A stretch of 64,000 bases of DNA. It comes from Ignavibacteriales bacterium (GTDB taxonomy: Bacteria; Bacteroidota; Ignavibacteria; Ignavibacteriales; SURF-24). The notes below the pieces were generated by a model that saw only the letters and a program-made list of their open reading frames with translations, ran no database searches and was not told where the DNA came from. The stretch is from positions 1 to 64,000 of the forward strand of contig QZKB01000133.1 in assembly GCA_003599415.1 (NCBI GenBank), given 5' to 3'. Position 1 is the first letter of the stretch; each line of letters opens with the position of its first letter. The position numbers and the translations under genes are program-made. This document shows, piece after piece, positions 1-8,990 of the stretch.

Positions 1-987
1 AGTTGTTAAATATTCTTCTGCGGCAGAAATTACTTTATTAATAATATCATCAAGTTTTGTATTAAACAAACGGGTACCAGCTGCAGTCTGATGACCACCA
101 CCGCCGAATTCTTCTGCAAGCAGATTCACTTTAATATTATTTTTTGACCTGAAAGAAATTTTTACCCCATCGTGCAATTCAAAAAATAACAGCCCTATTT
201 TAACACCTTTAATTGATAAACAATAATTCACAAATCCATCAACCTCAGATTCATCTGCACCAAATCTTTGAATCGTATCTCTGTGTATTACCATAAAAGC
301 AATTTCATAATTTTTATTAAACTGAATATTGGAAAGACTTTCTCCAAGTAATTTTAATTTACTATAATTATTCTGATCGTAAATTTCATTATAAATTTCA
401 ACCGGATTAGCCCCGGCATCTAACAGTTTTGCAATCAACCTATGTACTTCGGCAGTTGTTTTTTCAAACCTGAACGAACCAAGGTCAGTCATTATACCTG
501 CGTAAACCGGAACAGCAATCTCATGTGTAATTTCAGTAATTCGTGTCTTTTCAATAAAATCTGCTATAACATGACAGGTTGCAGAATAAGAAACATCACT
601 AAACATATAATCAACAAAATCTTCTGCGTTCTGATGATGATCCAGACATATCTTTAAACTTTTACTTGCTAGAAGATATTTTTCCATCTTAACAAGCCGC
701 TTAGGATTATTTAAATCGACGACAATTAAAACATCAGACTCATTTAATGCCTCTGAATGCTTTGATTCTTCAAATCTTTCAATTAGCGTTTCAGGATCAA
801 GAAACATCAGGTAATATGGAGTAGCACTATGATTTACAATCCTGACTTTCTTACCAAGTGTTTTTAAAATTTCATACATAGCAATCTCAGATCCAATCGC
901 ATCGGCATCGGGATTAACATGTGTCGTAATCAGAAAGGAATTGTTCTCCTTCAGTATTTTTTCAAGTAATGAAAAATCTATAGTCAA
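1..987 (-). CDS. nrnA: DHH-family phosphoesterase, NrnA-like (C-terminus beyond window)
   Basis: Predicted cytoplasmic oligoribonuclease/3'-phosphoadenosine-5'-phosphate phosphatase that degrades nano-RNAs and pAp. The reading frame is open for 329 codons and runs off the left edge. The N-terminus has the metal-binding motif NPDADAIGS, a DHH motif lies in LDHHQN near 627-650, and a DHHA1-type glycine-rich motif (GGGGHQTAAG) lies near the left edge. The family is about 320-340 residues, so only a few residues are missing. No ATG is available: a TAA lies in frame two codons upstream, which makes TTG at 985-987 the first usable start. The gene follows the korB terminator, so it is probably transcribed separately. 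Family assignment is firm; exact substrate preference is not visible. Confidence 0.88.
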   Translation of the reverse strand, partial: MTIDFSLLEKILKENNSFLITTHVNPDADAIGSEIAMYEILKTLGKKVRIVNHSATPYYLMFLDPETLIERFEESKHSEALNESDVLIVVDLNNPKRLVKMEKYLLASKSLKICLDHHQNAEDFVDYMFSDVSYSATCHVIADFIEKTRITEITHEIAVPVYAGIMTDLGSFRFEKTTAEVHRLIAKLLDAGANPVEIYNEIYDQNNYSKLKLLGESLSNIQFNKNYEIAFMVIHRDTIQRFGADESEVDGFVNYCLSIKGVKIGLLFFELHDGVKISFRSKNNIKVNLLAEEFGGGGHQTAAGTRLFNTKLDDIINKVISAAEEYLTT

Positions 988-1034
988 ACTTTACCCGGAT
1001 TTACATTTAATAAAAAATTTTCCAAAATTTAACA

Positions 1035-1068
1035 TAAAAAAAAGGTGAAAAAATAAATTCTTCACCTT
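1035..1068 (-). terminator. Rho-independent terminator after korB
   Basis: Read on the minus strand, an 8-bp stem (AAGGTGAA / TTCACCTT, loop of 11 nt) is followed directly by an uninterrupted run of T. It sits 35 bases beyond the korB stop and ends the korAB transcript. Confidence 0.85.
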
Positions 1069-1102
1069 GAATTATATAAAAAATCCCAACTAAATCACAG
1101 TT

Positions 1103-2140
1103 TCAGCTTACACTCCAGGTATTACCGCTGAACAATAACTTCTGCAGGTCACCTTCACCTTTCTTTTGTTTGATCATATCAATCTGTTTGTTCACTTCAG
1201 CATCATAAGTCGGTTTCTGGATTTGCCTGAATACACCAATCGGAGTCGGATACTTAGGATCATTACTCATTTGTCCTAGCAGGTAAGCTAAAACAACACT
1301 CTCATCAAACTCGTTATGAACTAACAAATCATTTACAGAATATTTTCCTTCGGTTATTGAAACAACTTTAGGAGTAGTTCCATCAATAATAATTCCTTTA
1401 TCCTTAGCTTTTCCGAATACCATTGGTTTGCCATGTTCAAGTACCAATACATGATCATCTTTAGTATCTTTCTCGGTTAGCAGTTCAAAAGCACCATCAT
1501 TAAAGATATTGCAGTTCTGATATATTTCAATGAAAGCTGTACCTTTATGCTCGGCGGCTCTTTTAATAACTGATTGAAGATGTTTGGGATCCCTGTCCAA
1601 AGATCTTGCAACAAAGCTGCATTCGGCACCTAATGCAAGTGTAACCGGATTAAAAGGATAGTCGATGCTTCCAAAAGGTGTACTCTTTGTAACTTTTCCC
1701 TTTTCGGAGGTTGGAGAATACTGACCTTTTGTTAAACCATAAATTCTGTTATTAAAGAGGAGAATTTTCAAATCGATATTTTTTCTGCAGGTATGAATAA
1801 AGTGATTACCTCCGATACTTAGCATATCACCATCTCCGGTTGCTACCCAAACAGATAAGTCAGGATTTGCGATCTTTACACCCGAGGCAATTGCTGCGGC
1901 TCTGCCATGAATTCCATGAAATCCATATGTGCTCATATAGTATGGAAAACGACTTGAACAACCTATGCCTGATATCCAGACAATTTTTTCCTTTGGAATA
2001 CCAAGATCGGGAAATACTCTTTGAGTTTGTGCCAGGATTGAGTAATCGCCGCAACCAGGACACCATCTTACATCCTGGTCAGACGCAAAATCCTTTGACG
2101 TCAATTTTAAATTTTTACTATCTATTAAGTTCTCAGCCAT
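1103..2140 (-). CDS. korB: 2-oxoacid (2-oxoglutarate):ferredoxin oxidoreductase, beta subunit
   Basis: Thiamine-diphosphate subunit of a 2-oxoacid:ferredoxin oxidoreductase, which interconverts 2-oxoglutarate + CoA + oxidised ferredoxin with succinyl-CoA + CO2 + reduced ferredoxin. The 345-residue protein carries CPGCG at 27-31, the ThDP/Mg motif GDGD at 102-105 with NN at 130-131, and cysteines 27, 30, 61 and 210 in the positions expected for the single [4Fe-4S] cluster. The ATG at 2140 has a strong GGAGG site and overlaps the end of korA by 8 bases, so the two subunits are translationally coupled. The GLTKGQ motif favours the 2-oxoglutarate class, but pyruvate or branched-chain acids cannot be excluded from sequence alone. 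Confidence 0.93.
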   Translation of the reverse strand: MAENLIDSKNLKLTSKDFASDQDVRWCPGCGDYSILAQTQRVFPDLGIPKEKIVWISGIGCSSRFPYYMSTYGFHGIHGRAAAIASGVKIANPDLSVWVATGDGDMLSIGGNHFIHTCRKNIDLKILLFNNRIYGLTKGQYSPTSEKGKVTKSTPFGSIDYPFNPVTLALGAECSFVARSLDRDPKHLQSVIKRAAEHKGTAFIEIYQNCNIFNDGAFELLTEKDTKDDHVLVLEHGKPMVFGKAKDKGIIIDGTTPKVVSITEGKYSVNDLLVHNEFDESVVLAYLLGQMSNDPKYPTPIGVFRQIQKPTYDAEVNKQIDMIKQKKGEGDLQKLLFSGNTWSVS

Positions 2141-3971
2141 TATTTCCTCCTAAGATTTTTTCAATCTCATCTTCAATCTCTGCAGCTTTAAAAGGCAAAC
2201 CGCGTACCTTGTTAAACTGCAATACATCAATCAGGTATTTGCTTCTGATTAACATTGCAAGCTGCCCAAGGTTAATTTCCGGTATAAGAATTTTTTTAAA
2301 CCGTTTTAGTACTTCTCCTGTATTCTTCGGGAAAGGATTAAGATATTTTAACTGAGCGTGCGATACTTTTAATCCGTTATTTCTGCATCTTGTTACTGCT
2401 TCTGTAATTGCACCATGAGTACTTCCCCATCCAAGCACAAGCAGCTCTCCTTCCTGTTCATGAATAACCTGCAAATCAGGAATATCAATTTCAGCATTCT
2501 GAATTTTTTGATTACGCAGTTTAACCATGAAATCATGATTCTCAGGTTCATAGTTAACGTTGCCGTATATATTATTTTTTTCCAAACCGCCAATCCGATG
2601 TTCTAAGCCTGCTGTACCGGGCTTTACCCAAGGACGAGCTAAATTTTCATCTCTTAAATACGGATGAAACTCTTCATTACCCGCCCACTTTTTAACAGGT
2701 ATTTCAGGTAACTGACTGACATCAGAAATTTTCCAGGGTTCAGAACCGTTCGCCAGATAACCATCAGTTAAAAGAATAACAGGTGTCATATATTTCACTG
2801 CCAAACGTGAAGCTTCAATTGCCATATCAAAGCAATCACTTGGAGAAATTGCTGCAACAACAATAACCGGTGCTTCACCATTTCGACCATGAACCGCTTG
2901 CAGTAAATCTCCTTGTTCTGTTTTTGTCGGCAAACCAGTACTTGGTCCACCTCTTTGAACATCAACAATTACAAGCGGAAGTTCAGTCATAATTGCCAGA
3001 CCAATTGCTTCAGTCTTTAATGCCAGTCCAGGTCCACTGGTTGTAGTAATGGCAAGTGAACCGGCGAATGATGCACCTATTGCTGAAGTTATACCTGCAA
3101 TTTCATCTTCAGCCTGATATGTTTTAACACCAAAATTCTTATGTCTACTTAGTTCATGTAAAATATCCGAAGCCGGAGTAATCGGATAAGAACCAAGGAA
3201 TAAAGGTAATCCGGATTTAACAGAAGCTGCAACGAAACCAATTGCAGTAGCTTCATTCCCGGAAATACTTTTATATATTCCTTTTTCTAAAACTGCAGGT
3301 TCAACGTGATAACGAGTAGTAAATATTTCAGTTGTTTCACCATAGAAATAACCTGCCTTCAAAGCTTTGGTATTTGCACTAACAAGTTCAGGTTTCTTGC
3401 TGAATTTATCCTGTATCCAATTCAGTGTTGCATCAAGTGGTCTATCGTATAACCAATACATCATACCGAGGGCAAAGAAGTTTTTACAACGCATAACTTC
3501 TTTATTTGAAAGCGGACAACCTTCCAAAGCTTTTACAGTAAGATTAGTAATCGGTACGCCAATTACATCATAACCTTTCAAAGAATCATCTTCAAGAGGA
3601 TTATTTTCATAGTTAGCAAGCTTAAGATTCTTCAAATCAAATGCATCTGTATTAACTATAATTGTTGCGTCAGGTTTGAGATCTTTCAAATTAATTTTTA
3701 ATGCGGCAGGATTCATTGCAACAAGCAAATCCGGATGATCGCCTGGTGTATGAACATCACTGCTGCTAAAATGAAGCTGATAGCCGCTTACGCCGTAAAG
3801 AGTTCCGGCAGGTGCACGTATTTCAGCCGGGTAATCCGGCAGTGTGCTAAGATCATTTCCGAATAAAGCAGTAGTATCACTGAATTGAGTTCCGGTCAAT
3901 TGCATTCCATCTCCGGAATCGCCGGCAAATCTTACAGTAACATCTGTAAGACGTTTTACTTCTTTAGCCAT
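2133..3971 (-). CDS. korA: 2-oxoacid:ferredoxin oxidoreductase, fused gamma-alpha subunit
   Basis: Partner of KorB. The gamma domain (about residues 10-190, opening with the FAGDSGDGMQ motif) is fused to the alpha domain (about 235-600) that starts with the substrate-side motif SYPITPAS at 261-268. The 612-residue length is typical of the two-subunit Kor/Oor form. No separate delta ferredoxin-domain gene is present, so electrons probably pass straight from the KorB cluster to free ferredoxin. It is the first gene of the korA-korB operon; the ATG at 3971 has a purine-rich upstream site (AAAGAGA). The upstream gap to dsbD is 66 bases and shows only a weak promoter-like match. Confidence 0.93.
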   Translation of the reverse strand: MAKEVKRLTDVTVRFAGDSGDGMQLTGTQFSDTTALFGNDLSTLPDYPAEIRAPAGTLYGVSGYQLHFSSSDVHTPGDHPDLLVAMNPAALKINLKDLKPDATIIVNTDAFDLKNLKLANYENNPLEDDSLKGYDVIGVPITNLTVKALEGCPLSNKEVMRCKNFFALGMMYWLYDRPLDATLNWIQDKFSKKPELVSANTKALKAGYFYGETTEIFTTRYHVEPAVLEKGIYKSISGNEATAIGFVAASVKSGLPLFLGSYPITPASDILHELSRHKNFGVKTYQAEDEIAGITSAIGASFAGSLAITTTSGPGLALKTEAIGLAIMTELPLVIVDVQRGGPSTGLPTKTEQGDLLQAVHGRNGEAPVIVVAAISPSDCFDMAIEASRLAVKYMTPVILLTDGYLANGSEPWKISDVSQLPEIPVKKWAGNEEFHPYLRDENLARPWVKPGTAGLEHRIGGLEKNNIYGNVNYEPENHDFMVKLRNQKIQNAEIDIPDLQVIHEQEGELLVLGWGSTHGAITEAVTRCRNNGLKVSHAQLKYLNPFPKNTGEVLKRFKKILIPEINLGQLAMLIRSKYLIDVLQFNKVRGLPFKAAEIEDEIEKILGGNNG

Positions 3972-4037
3972 AGTTTCTCTTTTAATTTATTAGTAGAATA
4001 TTATTAAGTCTTTCTTTAAGAATCAACGATTTTAAAA

Positions 4038-5870
4038 TCAATCAACCGCTTTCAGAATACTTAAAAACTCTTCAGGCTTTACAAAACCTGTTAATCTCTT
4101 AACTTCCTGCCCTCTGGAATTAATAAGAATTATCGTCGGCATCCCTACAATTTTAAATTTATTCCTGATCTTTTCTGTTTCTTCTGATAAAGATTTGGTC
4201 ATATCCACTTTATAATTATCAAACCTTGCAGCTTCATCAATAACCTTCTGATCAGAATATGTAATAGCATCAAGTTCTTTACATGGAATACACCAGTCAG
4301 CGTAGAAGTCAATCATTATGGGCTGATTTGCTGCCTTACTTTGTTCAAAAGAAGTATCCGAATAAACTTTCCATTCAGGTGAAACTTCTTTTGATGGAAT
4401 TAAAAAATAAACACCGGCAATAATAATTATAACAGATAAAACTGTTTTGAATATTCTGAATCCTTTTACCTTCTTCGCTGACTTATCAAAAATTAAAATA
4501 TATAAAGCAGCGAGAATCATATAAACAGGCAGCACATACTTCGAAATTTCTTTTGGAATTAATGGCAATGCAAAATAGAGAGCCATTCCCAGAAGTATAA
4601 AACCAAAAATATGTTTGATAGCATCCATCCAGAAACCAGCTCTCGGTAAACTTTTAATCTTGCCGGAGAATAAAGCAAGAAATAAGTATGGCAAACCTAA
4701 TCCAACAGCTAATGTAAAAAACATCAGGAAGCCGTAGAACGGATCACCCTTAGCACCAACATAAGTTACAAGTCCAAGAACAAAAGGACCGATACAAGGT
4801 GCCGCGACAATACCCATTGTTAATCCCATAAATAAAGCGCCAAAGTAACCACCCTTTGCACCACCTGCTTTAGCAACCCAGCTATCCGGCAATTTAAATT
4901 CATATAAACCGAACATACTAAGCGATAAAGCAATAAGTACTGCAACAATTGCAAGTATTACAAAAGTATTCTGAAGTAACGCTCCGAATACTGCCCCGCT
5001 TAATGCAGTTATAACTCCAATGACTGAATATGTAAATGCCATACCTAAAACGTAAAGCACGCCAAGGGTAAATAATTTTTTTGTACTGCCTTCACTCTGC
5101 CCGCCAAAGTAACCAACTGTTATCGGAATTAATGGGTAAACACAAGGTGTAAGATTAAGAGCGAGACCACCAAGAAAAACAAGTATTAAACTTAGCAGCA
5201 ATCCGCTTTTCTCAAAATCTGAAGTAGTAGAATCTTTTTGTTGTATTTCGGCTTTCTGAAAATTCTCTGCTGACTTATTAGTTTCGCCCAACATCATATC
5301 AGACTTCTGAGCAACTGTATCTTTGTTTTGAAGAGAATCTGATTGCGAAGCATAAATTTCAAATGGAACAGACTGACTAACCGAATTAGGAGGCAGACAA
5401 GTACTGTTATTGCAAGCCTGGTAATTAAGTGCGATGTTTAATTTATATGAACCGGGTTTTGCTGTTTCCGGTAATTTGACTTTAGCTTCGATAATAAAAT
5501 CTTTTTCATAAACTGAAACCGGTTTATCGGAAAAATCAAATTTCAATTCCATAGCAACCGGATACTTAATTGATTTTATTACCAGGTTAAGGTTAGTTGA
5601 GGTTAGTTTCAGAATTGTCGGGATTAGAAAATCATCGTTTGGTTTATTAGAATTAATATGCCATTCATCTTCAACAGTAACCTTAACAGTGATGTCTCTT
5701 TCATCCCCTGCTTTTAAATTTTCTTTATTGAACAAAGTTTTGATTGATACAAGGTTGGAATTCTGTTCAACCTGCGCATTCAATAAACCAGTAAATAGAA
5801 TTATTGTTAAAATAAAAATTATGTATGTTGAAAGTACGTTCTGAAAATTATTCTTAATTGTAGTGTTCAT
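4038..5870 (-). CDS. dsbD: Thiol:disulfide interchange protein DsbD
   Basis: Inner-membrane protein that moves reducing equivalents from cytoplasmic thioredoxin to the periplasm for cytochrome c maturation and protein disulfide reduction. From the ATG at 5870 the protein has 610 residues: a hydrophobic signal at about 15-32, a periplasmic alpha domain with CNNSTC at 153-158, a membrane core of about eight helices with cysteines in TPCVYP (243) and APCIGP (359), and a C-terminal thioredoxin domain with CIPC at 527-530. All three cysteine pairs of the family are present. The start is uncertain: the frame is open up to 6008, and an ATG at 5957 lies 10 bases after GGAGG, but that start would put a repetitive charged stretch before the signal. 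It follows nadE. Confidence 0.9.
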   Translation of the reverse strand: MNTTIKNNFQNVLSTYIIFILTIILFTGLLNAQVEQNSNLVSIKTLFNKENLKAGDERDITVKVTVEDEWHINSNKPNDDFLIPTILKLTSTNLNLVIKSIKYPVAMELKFDFSDKPVSVYEKDFIIEAKVKLPETAKPGSYKLNIALNYQACNNSTCLPPNSVSQSVPFEIYASQSDSLQNKDTVAQKSDMMLGETNKSAENFQKAEIQQKDSTTSDFEKSGLLLSLILVFLGGLALNLTPCVYPLIPITVGYFGGQSEGSTKKLFTLGVLYVLGMAFTYSVIGVITALSGAVFGALLQNTFVILAIVAVLIALSLSMFGLYEFKLPDSWVAKAGGAKGGYFGALFMGLTMGIVAAPCIGPFVLGLVTYVGAKGDPFYGFLMFFTLAVGLGLPYLFLALFSGKIKSLPRAGFWMDAIKHIFGFILLGMALYFALPLIPKEISKYVLPVYMILAALYILIFDKSAKKVKGFRIFKTVLSVIIIIAGVYFLIPSKEVSPEWKVYSDTSFEQSKAANQPIMIDFYADWCIPCKELDAITYSDQKVIDEAARFDNYKVDMTKSLSEETEKIRNKFKIVGMPTIILINSRGQEVKRLTGFVKPEEFLSILKAVD

Positions 5871-5920
5871 TTTATTTGTTTTAGAAATAATACTATTCTT
5901 ATTTATGTTTATCAATTTTT

Positions 5921-5956
5921 CCTTTCCATCTTCCATCTTACATTTTCCATCACCCA
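5921..5956 (-). repeat. Imperfect GATGGAAA-type short repeat at nadE-dsbD junction
   Basis: On the minus strand the unit GATGGAA recurs three times within 36 bases, with an intervening diverged AATGTAA unit. It lies between the nadE stop and the preferred dsbD start. It would add low-complexity residues to DsbD if translated from the 5957 ATG. Confidence 0.5.
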
Positions 5957-5958
5957 TA

Positions 5959-7599
5959 TTATCTTCTCCTCCATCCCTGTACAATCGGATATCTTCTTCC
6001 GTAGCCAAAAGCTTTGGTTGATATTCTTAACGCCGGAGCCGCCTGTTTTCTTTTAAATTCGTTCATATCTACCATCCTTAGAACATTTTTTATTATGTCA
6101 GGGTTTCCTAACTCTTTAACTATTTGGAAAAATTCTTTGTTTTCTTCAAGGTACATCTTCAGAATCTTGTCAAGAAAATCATATTCCGGTAAAGTATCCT
6201 GATCTACCTGGTTATGTTTCAGTTCAGCTGAAGGAGCCTTTTCAATAATCTCTTTCGGGATAATCTCCTCATCCATATTAATAAAATTACAAATCCTGTA
6301 AACATCTGTTTTATAAACATCGGCAATTACCGCAAGTGCACCGCACATATCTCCGTATAAAGTAGCGTAACCGGTTGCCAGTTCAGATTTGTTTCCTGTG
6401 GTTAAAAGAAGGTAACCGAATTTATTTGCCAGAGCCATTAAGTACATACCTCGTATTCTTGGCTGAATGTTCTCTTCAGTTATATCTTCTTTAGCGTTTC
6501 CAAATGCCGGTTTTAAAACTTCTTTTACCTTTTCAAATACAGGTTGAATTGGTATTAACCCTGATGAGATGCCGAGATTCTGTATTAGTTTCTTAGAATC
6601 ATTAATACTTCCTTCGCTTGAAAACTCTGAAGGCATCATTATGACGTGTACATTTTCTTTGCCTAAGGCCTGAACAGCGATATATGTAACCAAAGCAGAA
6701 TCAATTCCACCGCTTAAACCAACCAGCGCCTTTTTGAATCCTGTTTTGCTGCAATATTCCTTAACACCAAAGATTAACGCTTCTAATGCTTCTTCCTCGT
6801 AACCCGCTTCAACATCAGATATAGATTTATAATCTCCTTCGGTATCGAAAATGAAATAATCTTCAGAATATTTTTTCCCAAGCATTTTAAGAATGCCATC
6901 GCTGCCAAAGCACATACTTGCGCCGTCAAAAATTAAATCTGTCTGTGCACCCGCACAACAAACGTAAGCAAGGGGAAGTTTGTCTGCTTTTGTAAGTACG
7001 GAAAGCATTTCCCTTCTCTGTTCCCTTTTGCCAAAAGCATATGGCGAGGCTGAAATATTTACCAGAACTGTTGCTCCAAGTTTAACCTGCTTTTCAACAG
7101 GATCATTAACATATCGTCTCTTCTTCCAGTAATCAACATCGTTCCAGATATCTTCACAAATTGAAATGCCCAATTTTTCATCTTTGAATGCATGAATATC
7201 AGAATCTTTTCCCGATTCAAAATATCTTACTTCATCAAATACATCGTAGTTTGGAATGAGAGTTTTATTCTGAATGAACCTGATGTTTCCGTCGTAACAT
7301 AATAAAGCAGAATTAAATACATCGGTACCAACATCATCAAAGGACTCTGTTATTGCACCAAATATTAAACCTACTGATTTAGTTTCTGCTGCAATTTCTT
7401 CAGCGGCTTTCTTAACCGCTTCACGAAATTCTTTCTTCTCTACTAAATCCTGAGGCGGGTAACCGGGCAGCGCAAGTTCCGGACAAACTACCAAATCAAC
7501 TTTATCTTTAATTCCTTTTTTATAATGTTCTAAAATTTTCAGCTTATTTCCTTCAATATCACCTATAATTGAATTAAGCTGGCAAACAGCAATTTTCAT
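5959..7599 (-). CDS. nadE: Glutamine-dependent NAD+ synthase
   Basis: Final step of NAD synthesis: ATP-dependent amidation of nicotinic acid adenine dinucleotide using glutamine. The 546-residue protein has an N-terminal nitrilase-fold glutaminase domain with the catalytic triad visible as E41 (CPELALPGYPP), K112 (NKTLIPNY) and C148 (ISICEDIW), then a C-terminal synthetase domain with the PP-loop LSGGIDSALV at 295-304. The length matches the two-domain form. The ATG at 7599 is preceded by an AAAGGGA site. A promoter fitting TTTG-N20-TATTTTTA lies just upstream. dsbD follows in the same direction and may share the transcript. Confidence 0.95.
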   Translation of the reverse strand: MKIAVCQLNSIIGDIEGNKLKILEHYKKGIKDKVDLVVCPELALPGYPPQDLVEKKEFREAVKKAAEEIAAETKSVGLIFGAITESFDDVGTDVFNSALLCYDGNIRFIQNKTLIPNYDVFDEVRYFESGKDSDIHAFKDEKLGISICEDIWNDVDYWKKRRYVNDPVEKQVKLGATVLVNISASPYAFGKREQRREMLSVLTKADKLPLAYVCCAGAQTDLIFDGASMCFGSDGILKMLGKKYSEDYFIFDTEGDYKSISDVEAGYEEEALEALIFGVKEYCSKTGFKKALVGLSGGIDSALVTYIAVQALGKENVHVIMMPSEFSSEGSINDSKKLIQNLGISSGLIPIQPVFEKVKEVLKPAFGNAKEDITEENIQPRIRGMYLMALANKFGYLLLTTGNKSELATGYATLYGDMCGALAVIADVYKTDVYRICNFINMDEEIIPKEIIEKAPSAELKHNQVDQDTLPEYDFLDKILKMYLEENKEFFQIVKELGNPDIIKNVLRMVDMNEFKRKQAAPALRISTKAFGYGRRYPIVQGWRRR

Positions 7600-7621
7600 A
7601 ATTCCCTTTTCTTGTTCGATG

Positions 7622-7653
7622 TAAAAATAGGAAAGATAAGAAGGTTAAGCAAA
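7622..7653 (-). promoter_or_regulatory. Candidate promoter of nadE
   Basis: On the minus strand TTTG (7650-7653) is followed after exactly 20 bases by TATTTTTA (7622-7629), a 7/8 match to the Bacteroidota -7 box TAnnTTTG. The box ends 22 bases before the nadE ATG. Confidence 0.5.
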
Positions 7654-7709
7654 GCTAACAGGAATGATATTTTGACACTATAATTTTACCCGGGTTACTT
7701 TGAAATCAG

Positions 7710-8219
7710 TTATTTACAAATTTCCAGTAAAACAATCCTGGAGGTAAATTCATTTAGAAATTTCAGGTGTCTGTTTCTAATTATTAAATCCTTAAACTTC
7801 GAAATTGGTTGAACAATGTTTATTAATTCTGCCTGAGAACTCGGGAAGAATGCTGAAGAAACCACACACAGCCAGTTAATTATTCCTATTAAAGGAACAT
7901 GTAAAGGTATAGAGAAGCACTTTCTTAAAGTGCAATTCGTTTTTTGGGATGGCAAATGAAACATAAATTTGTAAAGTCTAACGGGAAGCTGAGCGCTTTC
8001 AAATAAATAATTGCTAAAATTCCAGCATAATTGTTCGCGATCATTCTTATTCTGATCAATATGGCAAAAATCAAAATAAGCGCTTCCCGTAAGCCTGCCA
8101 TCGGAGAAATGAAGTTTTTTCTTATTAAATAGAAGTAGTTCGTATGACGATAATTCTTTGGAAATGAAAGGATGTTTATTTTCTTTTATCATTATTATGT
8201 GCAAAATTTTTTTGTACAT
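7710..8219 (-). CDS. Hypothetical protein, 169 aa, downstream of response regulator
   Basis: I do not recognise this protein with certainty. It is 169 residues, mostly soluble, and rich in phenylalanine, asparagine and serine. The middle part (around the HVPLIGIINWLCVVSS stretch) faintly resembles the N-terminal sensory region found in Bacteroidota PAS-LuxR regulators, but there is no helix-turn-helix after it. It lies just downstream of a two-component pair on the same strand but is separated from it by 67 bases holding a palindrome, so it may be a separate unit. The start is either the ATG at 8219 or an internal ATG nine codons later. It is possibly a remnant of a regulator. Confidence 0.45.
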   Translation of the reverse strand: MYKKILHIIMIKENKHPFISKELSSYELLLFNKKKLHFSDGRLTGSAYFDFCHIDQNKNDREQLCWNFSNYLFESAQLPVRLYKFMFHLPSQKTNCTLRKCFSIPLHVPLIGIINWLCVVSSAFFPSSQAELINIVQPISKFKDLIIRNRHLKFLNEFTSRIVLLEICK

Positions 8220-8246
8220 AATTTTAGATTATTTCATAACTCATTC

Positions 8247-8266
8247 AATCACATAAATATGTGATT
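8247..8266. promoter_or_regulatory. Perfect 20-bp palindrome, candidate operator
   Basis: Two 9-base arms (AATCACATA and its exact complement) flank a 2-base centre. It lies between the response-regulator stop and the start of the 169-residue ORF. There is no T-run beside it, so an operator is more likely than a terminator. The half-sites point opposite to a CRP-type TGTGA-N6-TCACA site. Confidence 0.4.
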
Positions 8267-8286
8267 AATCAATGAATGGTCTGGAC

Positions 8287-8943
8287 TTAAATTTCCCCGC
8301 GCATCGATTTGCCAATGACCTCAGCTTTTGAATTTACATGTAATTTTCTATAGATATTTTTAATGTGATGTCTAACTGTTTCAATTGAATTACCAAGGTT
8401 ATTAGCAATAGCCTTATAACTTAACCCGTCAACTAAACCGGCTACAATAAGTTGTTCCTTGTCTGTTAGCGGTGATTTATTTTTTTCCTGTTTGGCAGGA
8501 TTGAAATGCTCCAAAATTTTCCTTGCTATCTGAGGAGACATTGGCGCACCGCCATTTTTTAATTCAATAATTGCTTCCTTAATTTTATTCAGCGGAGTGT
8601 TCTTTAACAGATAACCGGTAGCCCCGGCACAAAGCGACTGGAAAATTTTGTTGGCGTCATCATAAACCGTAAGCATAATAATATCAACATCCGGAAATTT
8701 TTGTTTTATAAATTTCATCCCGTTTATACCGGAGATACCCGGTAATCCAATATCAAGTAAAACAATATCCGGCGCTATACAAGAATCAGATAGTTTAAGA
8801 AAATCTTCCACTGATTCTGTTGCAAGTTCACAAAGAAACTCGCTTTGGTTTTTCAGAAATTCCTTCAGGGTTTCCCTGATGTCTGAAATGTCTTCTATTA
8901 TAGCTATTGAAATCACATCCGAAATTAATTTCTTATTATGCAT
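8287..8943 (-). CDS. NarL/FixJ-family response regulator
   Basis: DNA-binding output of a two-component system. The receiver domain occupies about residues 10-125 with acidic residues near 18-21, the phospho-acceptor D64 in LLDIGLPG, T92 and K114. A LuxR-type helix-turn-helix fills 158-212, with the characteristic run from LTDKE through VRHHIKNIYRKL. The length of 218 residues is standard. It starts 47 bases after the sensor kinase on the same strand, so the two are almost certainly co-transcribed cognate partners. Target genes are not evident; the palindrome just downstream is a candidate site but unproven. Confidence 0.9.
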   Translation of the reverse strand: MHNKKLISDVISIAIIEDISDIRETLKEFLKNQSEFLCELATESVEDFLKLSDSCIAPDIVLLDIGLPGISGINGMKFIKQKFPDVDIIMLTVYDDANKIFQSLCAGATGYLLKNTPLNKIKEAIIELKNGGAPMSPQIARKILEHFNPAKQEKNKSPLTDKEQLIVAGLVDGLSYKAIANNLGNSIETVRHHIKNIYRKLHVNSKAEVIGKSMRGEI

Positions 8944-8990
8944 TCCGCAATCCCATAATTATGTTATTAAGCAGTTATCATCAATTTATT

